Source: Adiantum capillus-veneris (lineage: Eukaryota > Streptophyta > Polypodiopsida > Polypodiales > Pteridaceae). Taken from it: 64,000 nt of DNA. Each line of letters begins with the position of its first letter. Position 1 is the stretch's first letter. The notes beneath the pieces are model-generated. The model made no database searches and was not told the DNA's origin. It saw nothing but the letters and a program-made list of their open reading frames with translations. Positions 43,931 to 56,100 of this stretch are shown here, piece by piece. The DNA lies in NCBI GenBank assembly GCA_014529385.2, contig CM043964.1, positions 137,861,029 through 137,925,028 on the forward strand, given 5' to 3'. The position numbers and the translations under genes were made by a program.

Positions 43931-46900
43931 TTCTCTCTCTTTTGAAGTATTTTTCATGCTATCTAACTAGGTGTTATGCTTTTTGTTGCTCTCTCCACCC
44001 AAGCACTCTTGTTATGCTCATTAGGAATCTATTCTATTGATATGCTCACTATGTTCATGCTAATTTCCGCTACACAAAAGTTACGAGGCCACTAAATGTT
44101 ACACATGGATATTTATGGGCTTGCTAGATGTGTAGGAAAATTCTCCATGCTTGTTTCATCATGTGTATCATGTTGATTTATGCATACGGTGTGCTTATGA
44201 TCACATAGTGCATCAAAAATGTTTTTTGTATCACATCATGTAGATGGTAGGAATTGAATCTGTGAAAAATTGGGGGAGTGAAGGGATGGATCTTTGTGCT
44301 AAGATATGTGTGAGAATGACAAGTGTTTAACTGAAATATATGAGAGAGACAATGATATACTGAAAGGAATATCTTTATTGATGATGAAGCTTCCTTGAGA
44401 TACAATATTGGTACTTGCAAACTACCAATGCAGGTACTGCAGACTACCAATACAGGTACTGTGACACAGTCTTAACAGTACTAATAACAGAGAGTAAATA
44501 GTACCAAAAAGAAAGTTATGGTACTCTGGAAGTACCTAGACATGTACTCGAAAAGTACCAATGGTACACAGTATAGGTACTTCTGTGAGACTGAATGGTT
44601 GATCCCCAAACCCAAGCTAGAGTTAAAGTCCCAAGTACAATGAGTGTGTTTTCCCAGATAACAACACTCTATACAAGATGATCTAAGCCTCACAAGGTCT
44701 CTTATCTCTCTCTGTGTGTTCTCTGTCTCTCTCTGTTCTCTGTCTTTCTACTCTGTGTATCTCTCTGTCGAACTAGTGTACTGGTACATCTTTATATATC
44801 TGTATCTCTCAATGCTGAGCATAAGTCGTGGATCCCTTTGGTAGGTAGATGCATCATTATGTGGGGAACATATCTCCTTCATAGTCCAAGAAGAGATCAT
44901 GGCTGTATCTCCAAATAGGTAGCTCCCAAGTTGGCAGGTTACCCTCTGTGTGCAGTCTGCAACTCTGCAGGTAGCCAACTTGGCACCTTCATCAAATATG
45001 GTAGAAGCTGAATTAGGATAAACCCTCTGAGAGGATTATACTCCACATGGAGTAGAACAATTTCTCTTTGTATTTCTCCACGAGATCACAGTTGTAGGTG
45101 GCTATTTTCATCCCTACAAATCTGCCTGTTGCACCTCCTGAATCTGCTCCTACCTTTTAGGTACCTTTCCACCTAACTGCTTGGTGGTTGTTGTAGATGC
45201 TTCAACGTGTATAGCTAATGATGCAAGGGTTATTGACCATCCACAATGATGTCAAGTCATCATCCTAAGCTACCATGTCATCATGCTACCATAGCATCAT
45301 GCTTAAGCCTTTGTTCCCACCTTATTCAAGTAGATGTGTTGGACTTGTAACTTTAACAGAATCCCCCAAACCGCTATGAATCAGGTCAAACCCTTTGAAT
45401 CAAAGATTAAAAACATCATTAAGAATATTTTCTCTCCATGTGTCACATGAAAATATCACACAAGTAAAGAGTTATGGCCAAAATACTGCTACACAGTCAA
45501 TATTTTGGGCCCACGCTCTTTGGACCACTGTATAGATTCACCAAATGAAGGAACCCACTTAGCCAAGTCAAAACCTTGATTAATCTTGCTAATAAATGTA
45601 TTTAGATCACGGGTAACACTTTGTGAGTGTGAATTATTAATCGTTTCTTGTACAGGGTTACCTACACATGTAGGGGGCCACATAGGGGGTGTACCATATG
45701 ACTCCGTGAGTTGGACGAGTGGTTCATATATGTTTTATGGTTTGTTTTAGTGAGCTCATTTGAATTGTGGGATATATGCCTATTCAATCCAAACCGTAAG
45801 GGAAAATATGAATAAGGTGGCTTTCATTTGTGTCACCGTTGTTTGCATAAGTTTCATATGGGCAAAGTGATGTGATAAGGTGTTAGTATATACTATGAGT
45901 CTAAGTTTGATGCATTGGTTTGAGGTTGAATTCTTTCATTTGCAAGCCATGCACACCCAAAAGTAGCAAAAACTTATTTTTTGCATGCATATGGAGTTAT
46001 GGTGTAAGTTGGATTAAAGTGGTGGGGTTGTTTTGCATCATGGTCAAATTGATGGGATGATGTCATATGATGTATAGAACTTCATGGATGGATGTGGATG
46101 CCTCATGTGCATGTGTATATTGCTTTCCACCCTTCTAGGTCAAAACGAGCTCTATGTGCTAGGGGTGAGGTAAAAATCATATTTTGTACCTTATGTGTGA
46201 TTAAATATTGTCAAAATGGGATTTTGAAGCTATGTCTAGTCACTAGTTGGATTCTCTTATACATAAAAAGTTCATTCTTTAAGGGCTATGTGTGTTGGCT
46301 CAGCTTGATTGAGTATGGTCGGACTCCAAGTGTGGGAGTGGTTCAATAAGCATTATGGCTTATTGTAAAGGGTTGAGATCCCTCGTGGATTATGGTTATG
46401 AATTTTGATTGCATAAGCTGGTGTGGCTATTGGATCTTTTTTTTGGGATATGGTCGTGCTGCCAAAAGTTTTACAACCATGTCATGTGCTAAATTGGTCT
46501 TGCAAGATGGATGTACATCACCTAGTGTAGGGTTGAGTGCTCACCCATGTGATGGGATTGGATTATGATTCATTGCCTTTGGATTGGTTGATGGTATGAT
46601 ATTGATGGATTAGGTGGACATGTAAGGATAGAGACCCTGTACGATTTGGCTACTTGGAAAAGATTGTTTGTGCATATGGAAAATGCTATTGTGATTGGAC
46701 TCATTTGTTATTTTTATCATGATAACGTCGATACAAGATTAGGATCACCTACATTGCTTAGTCTTAGATGAAAGGGTTGTTGACCTGGCGCTTTGGGAGT
46801 TCGAGGGTGTTGCCTAGATTTTTTGTTTCATTAAGCTCATCTACACGGTTAGTGCGTCAGGGGTTGAATGACCTACATGGCTGATGAGTCAGGGACCGTG

Positions 46901-47399
46901 TTTTGGATTTGTCTAAACACCCAATGTTGGATATTGTAGAGGTGTGGCATCTAAATTGGTATGGTTGGTGTTGATTTCCTACCACCTATTTGTATTTAGA
47001 ACCCTTTCAAAGATCGGGTTCATGGAGGGAGGCAAAGCGTTTTCAACTTACATTTGGCTCAAGTAAGTTGGGGTGTTCTAACTCGCTCTTGGCAAAGTGA
47101 AATTATCTCTATCTATAGTAGAGTGTAGCTGGATGGATGGACTGGTCGATCCCTACATAGGTTCAGATGCTCTGCTAGTCATTTATATTTTTTATGTTAT
47201 GGTGTACCTAGACTTTGGTATTGCATTAATTCATGGTTGCCTATTACATTTAAATGGGGCATTTAAAGATTCTCTTTTGTCATTCTCCTATGTCTCTATG
47301 CACTCTATTTCACCCTCCACTCCTCTCTCTCTCCATGCCACATGTCTCAAGAAGAATGGATGACTCATACATGTATAATTAAAGTTCAAATCATGCAAA
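43931..47399. other. Unassigned, non-coding
   Basis: I find no credible gene. Content: a GTAC-rich block (44411-44580, listed separately), T/C-rich DNA at 44695-44770, and T/G-rich unique-looking sequence from 45700 to 47100. Open stretches are short and unlike known proteins. Confidence 0.5.
44411..44580. repeat. Phased cluster of eleven GTAC motifs
   Basis: GTAC starts at 44411, 44434, 44456, 44478, 44501, 44521, 44532, 44544, 44555, 44564 and 44577. The spacing is 20-23 bp at first and then 9-13 bp. The first three lie in a 22-bp tandem repeat (GGTACTGCAGACTACCAATA type); the later ones do not share flanks. Confidence 0.7.
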
Positions 47400-47403
47400 A
47401 GAA

Positions 47404-48060
47404 TTGGATCACTATGGAAAGTCACTTCTACATATGTGCAATAGTACCGGAATGCTCATTGCAAATGGTGTATCTTTATGGCAAGGCACCAATGACTTTA
47501 CATGTAGAAAGCACAATGGTGATAGCGTGATTGACTATATGTTGTTTTCGAAAGCCACTCTAGAATGCATACAAAGCTTTACACTTGGTGAATGGAATCC
47601 AGAATCGGACCATAGGATGCTATGCATTGACCTCAAGTGTGGTAAAAGACCCGAGCATGTAGCCTCCAATCATGATGGGAATCATTCGTACCCACGTCTA
47701 GACTTCAAACGAGCACTTGTATATGCTGATATGGTGGACCAAATGTTAAGCATGACAGAGCATCAAGAGAGCCAAACATTAGAATACAAGTGGAAAGTTT
47801 TCAAAGAAGTAATTTTCTCTTGTGCGAAGGAATGCTTTTCAGTGAAACACATGTTTTGCAAAAGATCTAAGAAGGGCAGCACCAAGAAGAAATGGTTTGA
47901 CATGGAGTGTAGTCAAGCCCAAAAACACTTGCTAAGGTTGGACGCAAGCAAATACAAGGAAGTTTACTTAGTTCACACACATACAAAGCACTTGTTCAAA
48001 AGAAGAGGAGAAGGTGGGAAGTCAAAAATCAACTTCTTTTAGCGCAAGAGAAAGCACATG
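47404..48060 (+). pseudogene. LINE 1 ORF2: end of endonuclease and start of linker
   Basis: The open stretch 47404-48042 (opened by TTG, no true start) covers the C-terminal half of an APE-type endonuclease: GDSVIDYMLFS, then WNPESDHRMLCIDL with the catalytic aspartate-histidine pair. The endonuclease nicks target DNA to prime copying. A lysine-rich linker follows (RSKKGSTKKKWFDMECSQAQ). A frameshift occurs near 48010. The N-terminal endonuclease half is missing. Confidence 0.88.
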
Positions 48061-48089
48061 CGTGTGGCAAGTTTTGGCAAAATCTAAAA

Positions 48090-49383
48090 GGCAAGCATGT
48101 TGAGAGATTTGGTGACTACTCTTGAGAATATTTATACGCATTGCAAGAACATCTATGAGCAACCCAATGTTGATAAGATGGAGTGTTGTAGCTCCCTTCT
48201 GTTTATGCCTCGCTTCTTTACCATTGAAGATGTATGTTGCACGCTTGAGAAACTTTCTACTCGCAAGGCATGGGACCTTCAAGATGTCAAGGCTGAAATG
48301 ATTAAATGGACAAGCAAGAAAACACGATATTGGATACGCGATATGTTTAACCTTGCACTTCAGCATGGCATGCCTCGTGATTGGAGTGAAAATTGGATCA
48401 AACCTTTGCACAAAGGAGGAGATGTAAACAATGTGAACAACTATCGCACAATAATGGTTGGTTCTTTGATGGAAACGTTATTTGGATGTATCATGGAGAT
48501 GAAGATAAGTGAATGGGCTGAAAAGAATGACAAACATACGCTAGGCAAAGCAGGTTTTTGAAAGCATCATAGCACTGTTGATCACCTTGTCAGTCTTCAA
48601 CTTCTTATGGAAGCATCTTGATTGAAATAAAAAAGTTGTATTGTTGCTTTGTGGATTTCAAGAAAGATTTTGACATGGTACCGTGAGTAAACCTTTGGAG
48701 ATGTATGCAAAGCCTTCAAGTGCCGAGAGGATTTATGCATGCAGTCTTTCGCGTCTACCAAAAAGTGATATGTCGACTACGTATGGGAGATGGAATTTCA
48801 GAATTTTTTTGCAAGCACCATTGGTGTCAAACAAGGATGCCCACTTTCCCCAACCCTCTTTGGGCTACTCATTGATGAACTAGAATGCATGGTTCTTGAT
48901 TTTATGCAAAAAGAAGGCATAGAAGAGGTTAAGATCGAAAATGTGGTGATCATGCTTTTGCTTTATGCCGATGATGTTGTGCTCTTGGAACATACCTTAG
49001 AAGATGCACAAAAGCTTATGAGTGTCTTGGAACGCTTTTGCCTACATAGCGGTCTGATCGTGAATGGATCCAAAACCAAGGTTATGCTTGTAAAGACCCT
49101 TGATGATAAAAAACCATGCATTGTTTACAACAATGAGCAACTTGAAGTGGTAGATAGCTTCAAGTACCTTGGCCTTGAGGTTCCATCCAATCATAGATGG
49201 AAGGATTGCGCAATGTGTCACTTGGAAACCGGAAAGAGGGCTTATTATGCATTTGAGAACATGTGCAATGCTGGAGAGATCAAGTGTTGGGCTCTCAAGA
49301 AGTATCTCTTTGACACATTGGTGACACCGGTGCTTCTTTATGGAGTGGAGGTGTGGGGTGGTAGCATCAGGAAGTCTACTTGA
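48090..49383 (+). pseudogene. LINE 1 ORF2: reverse transcriptase
   Basis: Stretch 48097-48561 has the RT start (WIKPLHKGGDVNNVNNYRTI, EKNDKHTLGKAGF, then TGA). Stretch 48790-49383 has TIGVKQGCPLSPTLFGLLID, the catalytic box LLYADDVVLL, VNGSKTKVML and FKYLGLEV. Between them (48562-48789) the sequence is homologous to LINE 2 (VDFKK, RIYEK) but frameshifted. YADD is the usual LINE catalytic box. Together with LINE 2 this defines one family. Confidence 0.92.
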
Positions 49384-50190
49384 AAAGAGTTTGAGAATGT
49401 CCAAAAGCGTTTTCTCACCAACTTTCTCCAAGTCAAGACACAAACACCCTACATGCTCTTACTTCTTGAGTCCGGATTGCTTCACATTGAGGCCTTGGGC
49501 ATGAAAGGTTTGTGGAGTACATGCTTAAGACACAACGTAGCCCTTCGTATTGACTTCCTAGAATCGCATATGAAGCAAGTCAAAAGGTCCAAAATAAATG
49601 CAAGAGCAAAATACTAAGTTCGGGGTGGATGCTTGACATCAAGAAATGGTTTGGAAGATGGGATGCATGTCACTTGGTCAAGGATGCATCGATCGACTCC
49701 CAAGTTAATGAGGCCTTCTTACAACACCAATGTATCACGGCTTGGGAGAAATCCAGAGGTTCTTGCTTTAGCCATTACACCACACACATTGCCCCAAACT
49801 ACAAATCTCTCTTCTTCTCTGAACACGGTAACCGAACCCATCCCTACATCCTTGAGCCCATCCCATCGAGTGCGATTTGCACCACTGCCTCCATTCATCT
49901 TAGCTCCCATTCTCTATGCTGCAAGATAGGACGTTGGGGCACTGGCAAGGAGTCTTATCGACTTTGCACCTTATGCGCTGGTGAAGTGCGAGAGAGTGAG
50001 TAAGTACCTCACACTACTTGAGTGCTCAGCTTTTGATCACACTAGGTCCTCTTTTCCCCATGTATTCAACCATGAGCTCTCCCTACATACCTTTGTCTCC
50101 CAACCACGATGTGGACTCTCTATTGCAACGCTCATTTCATCCATTTTTGAGCATCAAGAGTCACTTATGACCTCCACTCACACCATGTGA
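49384..50190 (+). pseudogene. LINE 1 ORF2: C-terminal region with zinc motif
   Basis: After TGA at 49381 the protein continues (KEFENVQKRFLTNFLQVK, MKGLWSTCLRHNVALR) with several frame changes. Around 49960-50035 a zinc-type motif of the zf-RVT kind appears across a frameshift: CTLCAGEVRESE, then TLLECSAFDH. This motif is common at the end of plant LINE ORF2 proteins and may help bind RNA. Confidence 0.7.
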
Positions 50191-50246
50191 CATGTTCATT
50201 TGGTCCCATAGGTCATATTTGACCTCCGAGGATGATAATAGAACTA

Positions 50247-50248
<2 letters not shown>

Positions 50249-50302
<54 letters not shown>

Positions 50303-50312
50303 CCCCCCCCCC
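50249..50312. repeat. (TC)n followed by C13 tract
   Basis: About 25 TC units (50251-50300) run into a C homopolymer (50300-50312). It lies at the 3' edge of LINE 1. Confidence 0.95.
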
Positions 50313-50589
50313 ACAATCCGGTGCATACATATATTCACCCCCCACTTGGTCATTTTTTTAGTATGCTTTCATTCATACCACCCATTTAGAGGTAGCACTA
50401 GTCCCTAGGTGCCTTTGGATGTAGACCTGCTCATGGATTAAACTCCTTGCTAGGTTGGGCATTGAGAACTCCTTCCATATGCAAACACTTCCACATATTT
50501 GATTTATATTGAAATTTTATAAAAGTGTAAATTGTGCTTGTGTAATTTATGTGTAGACGCTTGGGGAGGGGTATCTTTCATCTCGTGAA

Positions 50590-51520
50590 TATACATTCAT
50601 ATAAGAAAGTGATTGTAGTTCATAGATCGCTTTTTTTTAGTGGCTCTTGCTTCATCCCACTTGGGTAGATAATCTATGGCTACAATGATATATTGTGTCT
50701 GAGTCTTATAGGAAAGTGGTTCTATAGGATTAACAAAGTCAATACTCCACTTAGAAAATGCTCGTGCTCCCATCATTGGTTGCAATGATGGGATGCTATC
50801 CATTCTAATTGGCATTTTAGCTCTTTGACAAGAATCACATCTCCTGACTTAGATAGTTAGCTTGTTCCTTTAGGCTTATGAACAAAAGTCTTCATCAATT
50901 GAGAACGAATAAGGCTCTTGCAAGTCATCATCAAGTTCCTTGGGAGGTTCCCCTGAGGTGATCCATAATAAGTGATCAGCTATTTGAAATGTGATGCCCT
51001 TCTTAAAACGACCACTATAATGTCAAAATCCAGTAAGATGATGACTCATGTTACAATTATATCAACATTATATGGTTTGTTAACAAGATAGAGTAGGGCT
51101 TGGTGGTCCATAAAGAACACAAACTTATTTGCCAATAAGTAGTGCCGAAATTTTTTGATTGCATAAATCATTCCAAGTCCTTTTCTCTCTATCAGGTTGT
51201 AATTTTTTTATGTTGTCTACTAGCATAAAAGATAGAAAAATCCATGACTCCTTCTTTTGGTTGTGCTAACATTCTACCAATAGCAAAGTTTGAAGCATCA
51301 ACATGCACATGCAAATTTTTTTTCTAGTCTGTAATTTACAATCTAGGTGCTAAAGACAAAGCTTGCTTGAGCTTTTGAAAAGATTCCTCCCATTCTTTAG
51401 TCCAAATTAATGGGGATTTTATATTTTTAGCTTTTGGAATTGAAACATTATTTTCAAGCTTTTTAACACTCATATTACACTAACGATATCTTCAAATATT
51501 ATTGTGGCATGAGAAAAGTG
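50590..51520 (-). pseudogene. Eroded Ty3/gypsy pol fragment D, related to A/B
   Basis: On the minus strand, 51040-51310 reads like RNase H (VHVDASNFAIGRMLAQP, YAIKKFRHYLLANKFVFF, DHQALLYLVNKP) and 50597-50850 like the integrase core (CDSCQRAKMPIRMDS, MMGARAFSKWSIDFVNPI, TQYIIVAIDYLPKW). The resemblance to A and B is clear but looser. The segment that should hold the HHCC modules is nearly absent: only the last CX2C and a short stretch lie between the two domains. I see no LTR. It is a small relic of a sister family. Confidence 0.8.
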
Positions 51521-52904
51521 TACATTAGATTGTGCATTCCTTCAATCCCCAAACAATCAAATGTAAGATGCATACATGCCTTTGCTTGTGGGAATGTACG
51601 CCCATGCACATCTCTTATTATCGTGAAATGTAACTTTAAAAAAAGTACCATCTCTAATTAGTTTTGATTGAACATCATATTTTGAAGAATACCAAACAAC
51701 ATACTTGCCATGGTCTCAAAGTAACCTAGCAAATCCACTCAAGAAACATCAAAACCAAACTAGATCCAAGTAGAAATATGGTATGTATATCATACCACAA
51801 AGCAAACAACCAATCACATAATGGAGTCACACAGCCACCATAATGCCATGTCCAGGTCATGTGGCCACCATGTACATAGAACATGCATACAAAATGAAAT
51901 ATCTAGACAGAGCATATGTACATATTCATGCTCAACTCTAAGGAGAGTATAATTATCCATAATATTAATGACACCCACCTTAAACTTAATGTGTTGGCAA
52001 ATCATCATAGAAGACTAAGAGATCACATAGAGAAAGGAAAGATACTTGGTCAATGTGGGCCTTTTCAAGATCAGTGAGTTGCAAAATGTAGGAACACACT
52101 CCATCCACCTTCTAATCATCAATCCCCCTTTATTTAGTCGCTCTTGAGACAACATATACATCTACACAATAGTAGTTTCTTATATGCAATCCTCTCAGTT
52201 TCTAGCCTTGAACCACCATGGTGAAATATAACTATAAATGAATCCAAGAGACGATGTTCTTTATAGGGAGTTCCTCAAGCACAAGTGATTGCATTCCAAG
52301 AGACAACCTTCCAAATAAGAAGCACTTTTTGCTTTATTTGAAGTACACCACACTATGGAACCATTTCTTATTGTCTCTCTAGATTTCTCTATGTCTCAAA
52401 GGCTTAACTTAAATAGTGCTCAATGCACCCCTTCATGAGCTCATGCATTCAATAAGGTTTAAACATATTTTGAATCATCTTCGCTTTCAAATTAGGAGAA
52501 ATATGAACCTTGCATGGGCTTTGTAAGGAATCCTAATTTTTAGGGATTAAGGCTAATGGTGTGTAGGGTTAAGGGGACAAGGGCATTCAAGAAGCTAGTT
52601 TTGAGTAGGCTTTTCTAGCCTTTTTTTAAGACACATGTAGGATGTGGACCTAAGAGGTCACCTTCTCTCTCTAGCTTTTTGAAAGTGAAGGGAGTAAAGA
52701 GGTGTGGCCACATCATCAAAAACGTGGATCACTAAGAGCCAAAATTTGACTTTTTCAAAAAAAAGTTATTTTTACTTATTTTTGACTTAAAACTCCCCCC
52801 CAACATATATCCATATCAAAAAAGTATTTTTTGACCTTTTTTTAAACTTACAAGCACTAAAAGTCCAATTTTTTTTATTAAAAAAATTCCCCCCCCAAAA
52901 AAAA
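51521..52904. other. Unassigned, non-coding
   Basis: A/T-rich DNA with no open frame that I can support and no clear repeats. Short A and C homopolymer runs occur at 52790-52905. Confidence 0.5.
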
Positions 52905-53150
52905 ACCTTTCTTCTCTCTTCCTCCTCTCTTCTTTCTCACTCTCCTCTCCCTCCCTGCCCCCTTCTCTCCTCCTCCTCCCCTCTCTCTCCCTCTCCCCCA
53001 CTGTCCCCTTCTCTCCTCCCATGTTCCTCCCTCTCCCTCCCTGCCCCCTTCTCTCCTCCTTCTCCACTCTCTCTCTCTCTCTCCCCCACTACCCCCTTGT
53101 CTCCTCCCATGTTCCTCTCTCTCCCTCTCCCCTCTCTCTTTTCATCCTTT
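52905..53150. repeat. Polypyrimidine tract, C/T-rich low complexity
   Basis: About 245 bp are almost pure C and T, built of imperfect units such as CTCCCTGCCCCCTTCTCTCC (52950 and 53036) and CCCATGTTCCTC (53018 and 53106). Long Arg/Glu/Gly readings on the minus strand are a by-product. Confidence 0.9.
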
Positions 53151-56100
53151 GCTTCCTCATGCAACAGCTACCATGGTGCTCAAGGAAATCACAAAGCGTA
53201 TGAATACATATTTGCTTGTTCGCAACGTTTACATCGAAGGTCGCATGTGAGGGTGAGCAGAGGTCATCCCAGGAACGTCGTACCATCGGTGAGATGAATG
53301 TTGATGGTTCTTCAATATCTTGCCAATACCATCACATATTTGAATAAAACACCCCTTTCTGCAAGGTAACAATATACTTCTTACTTTTGATTGTGTTCTT
53401 CTTATCATAAACTTTGAAATCTAAGGTGTTGCCTCTACTTTTTTTGTAGTGCTTGGCACAAAGGTTGCTTTTATGCACAAATAGTGAAAGGCTGCAGGTT
53501 AGAGAGGCCAAGTGTCACCACTTTTCCTCTAAAACAGTCTTCTTTGTTACATCTTGCAGGTAGGTGCTTCAAATCCATGCTTATTAGGGGTGGTAATCTC
53601 ATCCTAATGTATATTTTAGGATTGTTTATTCGCAGTTAGATAGAAATACTTGCAAATTTGTACAACATATACTTAACAAGTGTCTTCATTATATAGCTTG
53701 CAAATGTTGAATTCATACATGTTTTTGTTACAAGGTGACCTCTTGCTATGCTAGTTCAGTGGCGTTGTTTGCAAGAATGGCTCAAGGAACTGGCATAACA
53801 TGAAGCTTTTACGGTGGCACAAAGCTCTCCTCAGCGGCAATGTGGCTCCCACTACACCAAAAATCATTATGCTAACATGGAGAGATCCCTAGTAGGACAA
53901 TGCAAAAACTTTTCATCAGCAGCAACACACCCTTTCCTAACATGAGGGCACTCCTACCAAAGATATTTTTATGTGATAGGTCACCCCAGGAGAATACCAT
54001 GTCATGGAATAGATGTAAGAACTATGACCGCACTACTCCTTGGAAGTTGTTCACAGATGTATGTTTATCAAAGTTAATGAGAAGAAATTTGGACTTTTTT
54101 GTTTGTTGATGTGTAAGAGCACTCTAGGTCTACCATATTTTGGATTGTTTGATAAGTTAAATAAAATTTGTAGTCATTTAAAGTGTAAGTTTGTTTTTGT
54201 TTGGTAAGATTGTACATGAGAAGACATAATAAAGTATAAGAGATCTTGACGGAATAAACCTCGATTAGATTCCTACCATGCACTTGTGACACCAGACCTC
54301 TCCTTGAACCCTTTGATTTCTATCATTGTGGGAAGTCCAAGGGTGGTCTATTTTCAAATTTTTAGCAATAACTTTTTTTTAAAGGAAATTTTTGTTATTT
54401 TAAAGTTTGTACACAGTCTAGGAGTTCATTCTGATTGTTTTCCTTCAGTTTCAATTTTTGATCGAGGACACTCCTTGGAAGCCACTTTTGAAGGTGTTAG
54501 GGTGAGATTTTGTAGAAAGTTCAACACTTATAGAAAAAAAAAACTGACCACTTGAATTATGGCCATGCATAAAAAAAAATCTTGTACTGGTCATTTTAGG
54601 GCCCCAGGGACCCTCAACATGAGGGGCCACAAGGGCGCGCAAATTGGCCCCCTACTTTTTTGAGGGTATAGAGTGTGTCCACCACCCTCTTCCTATTGGT
54701 TGGCCTCTAATTAACCTTAACCCCAAAGGGCCCCTAGAGGGTTCATATTTTTCCTAATGTGTGAGAATTTTTGTGCAAAGTGTAAATACTTACTATTGCC
54801 TGAAGTGGTTATGGAGGGCTAGGAGAGTTGTACATATTGAGAAGCTCCCTTCCCTAGTTGGAACCTATATTATATGCACTCCAAGAGGCCCCAAAGTGAT
54901 GATCTCTTGAATAGGAGTCCCGTCAAAAACATGCTATGTATTCATGAAACACTCTTCATTTAGTGGATATATTCACCAAAGAATTTTCAAGGACAACATT
55001 TTTATTTGGTAGCCCCTGACTTATGTTTTGTTATAGATTTGATTGCCTATATGAACTCCTCATAAATGCCAAATTACTTGTAGATACAGAGGTAGGTTAT
55101 TTCACTTGAAAAAAGTCACAAATATTTGTTGACTATATCTTTGAGCATATCCTCCTACAACTGCCCTTAAAGTAGACAAGATTTGGTGTATACCTCAAGA
55201 ATCGTATGGCCGAAGGGGGAGGGGGGAAGATTAATTTTTTACATGGTTCATCTACCGGAAAGGGAGGAGGCTATCAATGTAGGATATCTTCAACAACATC
55301 CTCTTCTACATAGGGGTAGAATTTGGTCTCAATGTAGTGAAGTGGACTAGCTAGCAATGCCTTCATCACCCAGGGTCTCAATGTAGTGCAATAGATCTAC
55401 CACTAGCTTTATCACCACTCCCTCTTCTATACGAGCTCAACAACAATCAACAAACCTACCTAAGTAGATTCTCTCATTCAAACAATGTCATGAAGCTCAA
55501 AAGAAATATGCCAATGTACTTGAGAGTGCTATGTAAATGTCCTACTACATAGCTTATTCTTCTCAAATGAGGCGGCATTTGGAACGTGGTATTTATGAGC
55601 AGCAACATCCGATGGAGGAACACCATGAAGATCATTCAAACCTAGAGTAGCATGTGTGTTCAGGTCTCTGTCTATCTCTCATTGCATCATTTTAATATTG
55701 AGACTAGAAGATGTAGGAGTACCAACAGATGCCACTATTTTCTATTTGTGTCATATAGAGCCACAGACAGAGTTACATCATATTTGCCATTGGCTGGTAC
55801 ATTGGACTATTTTTGCTGGATCTATGTAGGCATAGGGAGAGTCTGTTGAGGAGATCAAGAATTGGGAGGCATTCTTAGAGGGAGATCACTAACTTCTTTA
55901 GATCAAGGACTCAATAGTCAGATGAACAGGATTCAGAGCAGACTTCATAGCCCATCTACACTAGAGGTATATTAGTTGACGGAGTCATTGAGCTTGAGAG
56001 AGCTAGATGCCTACGTTGTGACGTGTTTTTAAGGAATGATCCGAACCACCTTAAAGTCTTTGAGGAATTTTTTTAAAACTCTTTTGGACCTCTTGGATAT

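Larger units (their letters stand above)
47400..50250 (+). mobile_element. LINE 1: 5'-truncated non-LTR retrotransposon
   Basis: Homology to the LINE at 60.8-64 kb begins abruptly at about 47400 in the middle of the endonuclease domain, the normal result of incomplete target-primed reverse transcription. Coding remains of ORF2 run to about 50190. The 3' end abuts a (TC)n tract at 50249. No poly(A) tail or target duplication could be fixed. Confidence 0.88.

Noticed and set aside
52631-52646. CACATGTAGGATGTGG as another palindrome half-site
   Set aside because: Only partly matching, isolated and outside the A/B elements; probably chance.
52816-53164. Arg/Glu/Gly-rich frames on the minus strand
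   Set aside because: They come from polypyrimidine low-complexity DNA.
53160-53300. Possible exon (frame around MVLKEITKRMNTYLLVRNVY)
   Set aside because: Short, ends quickly, and I could not tie it to a family or to splice sites.
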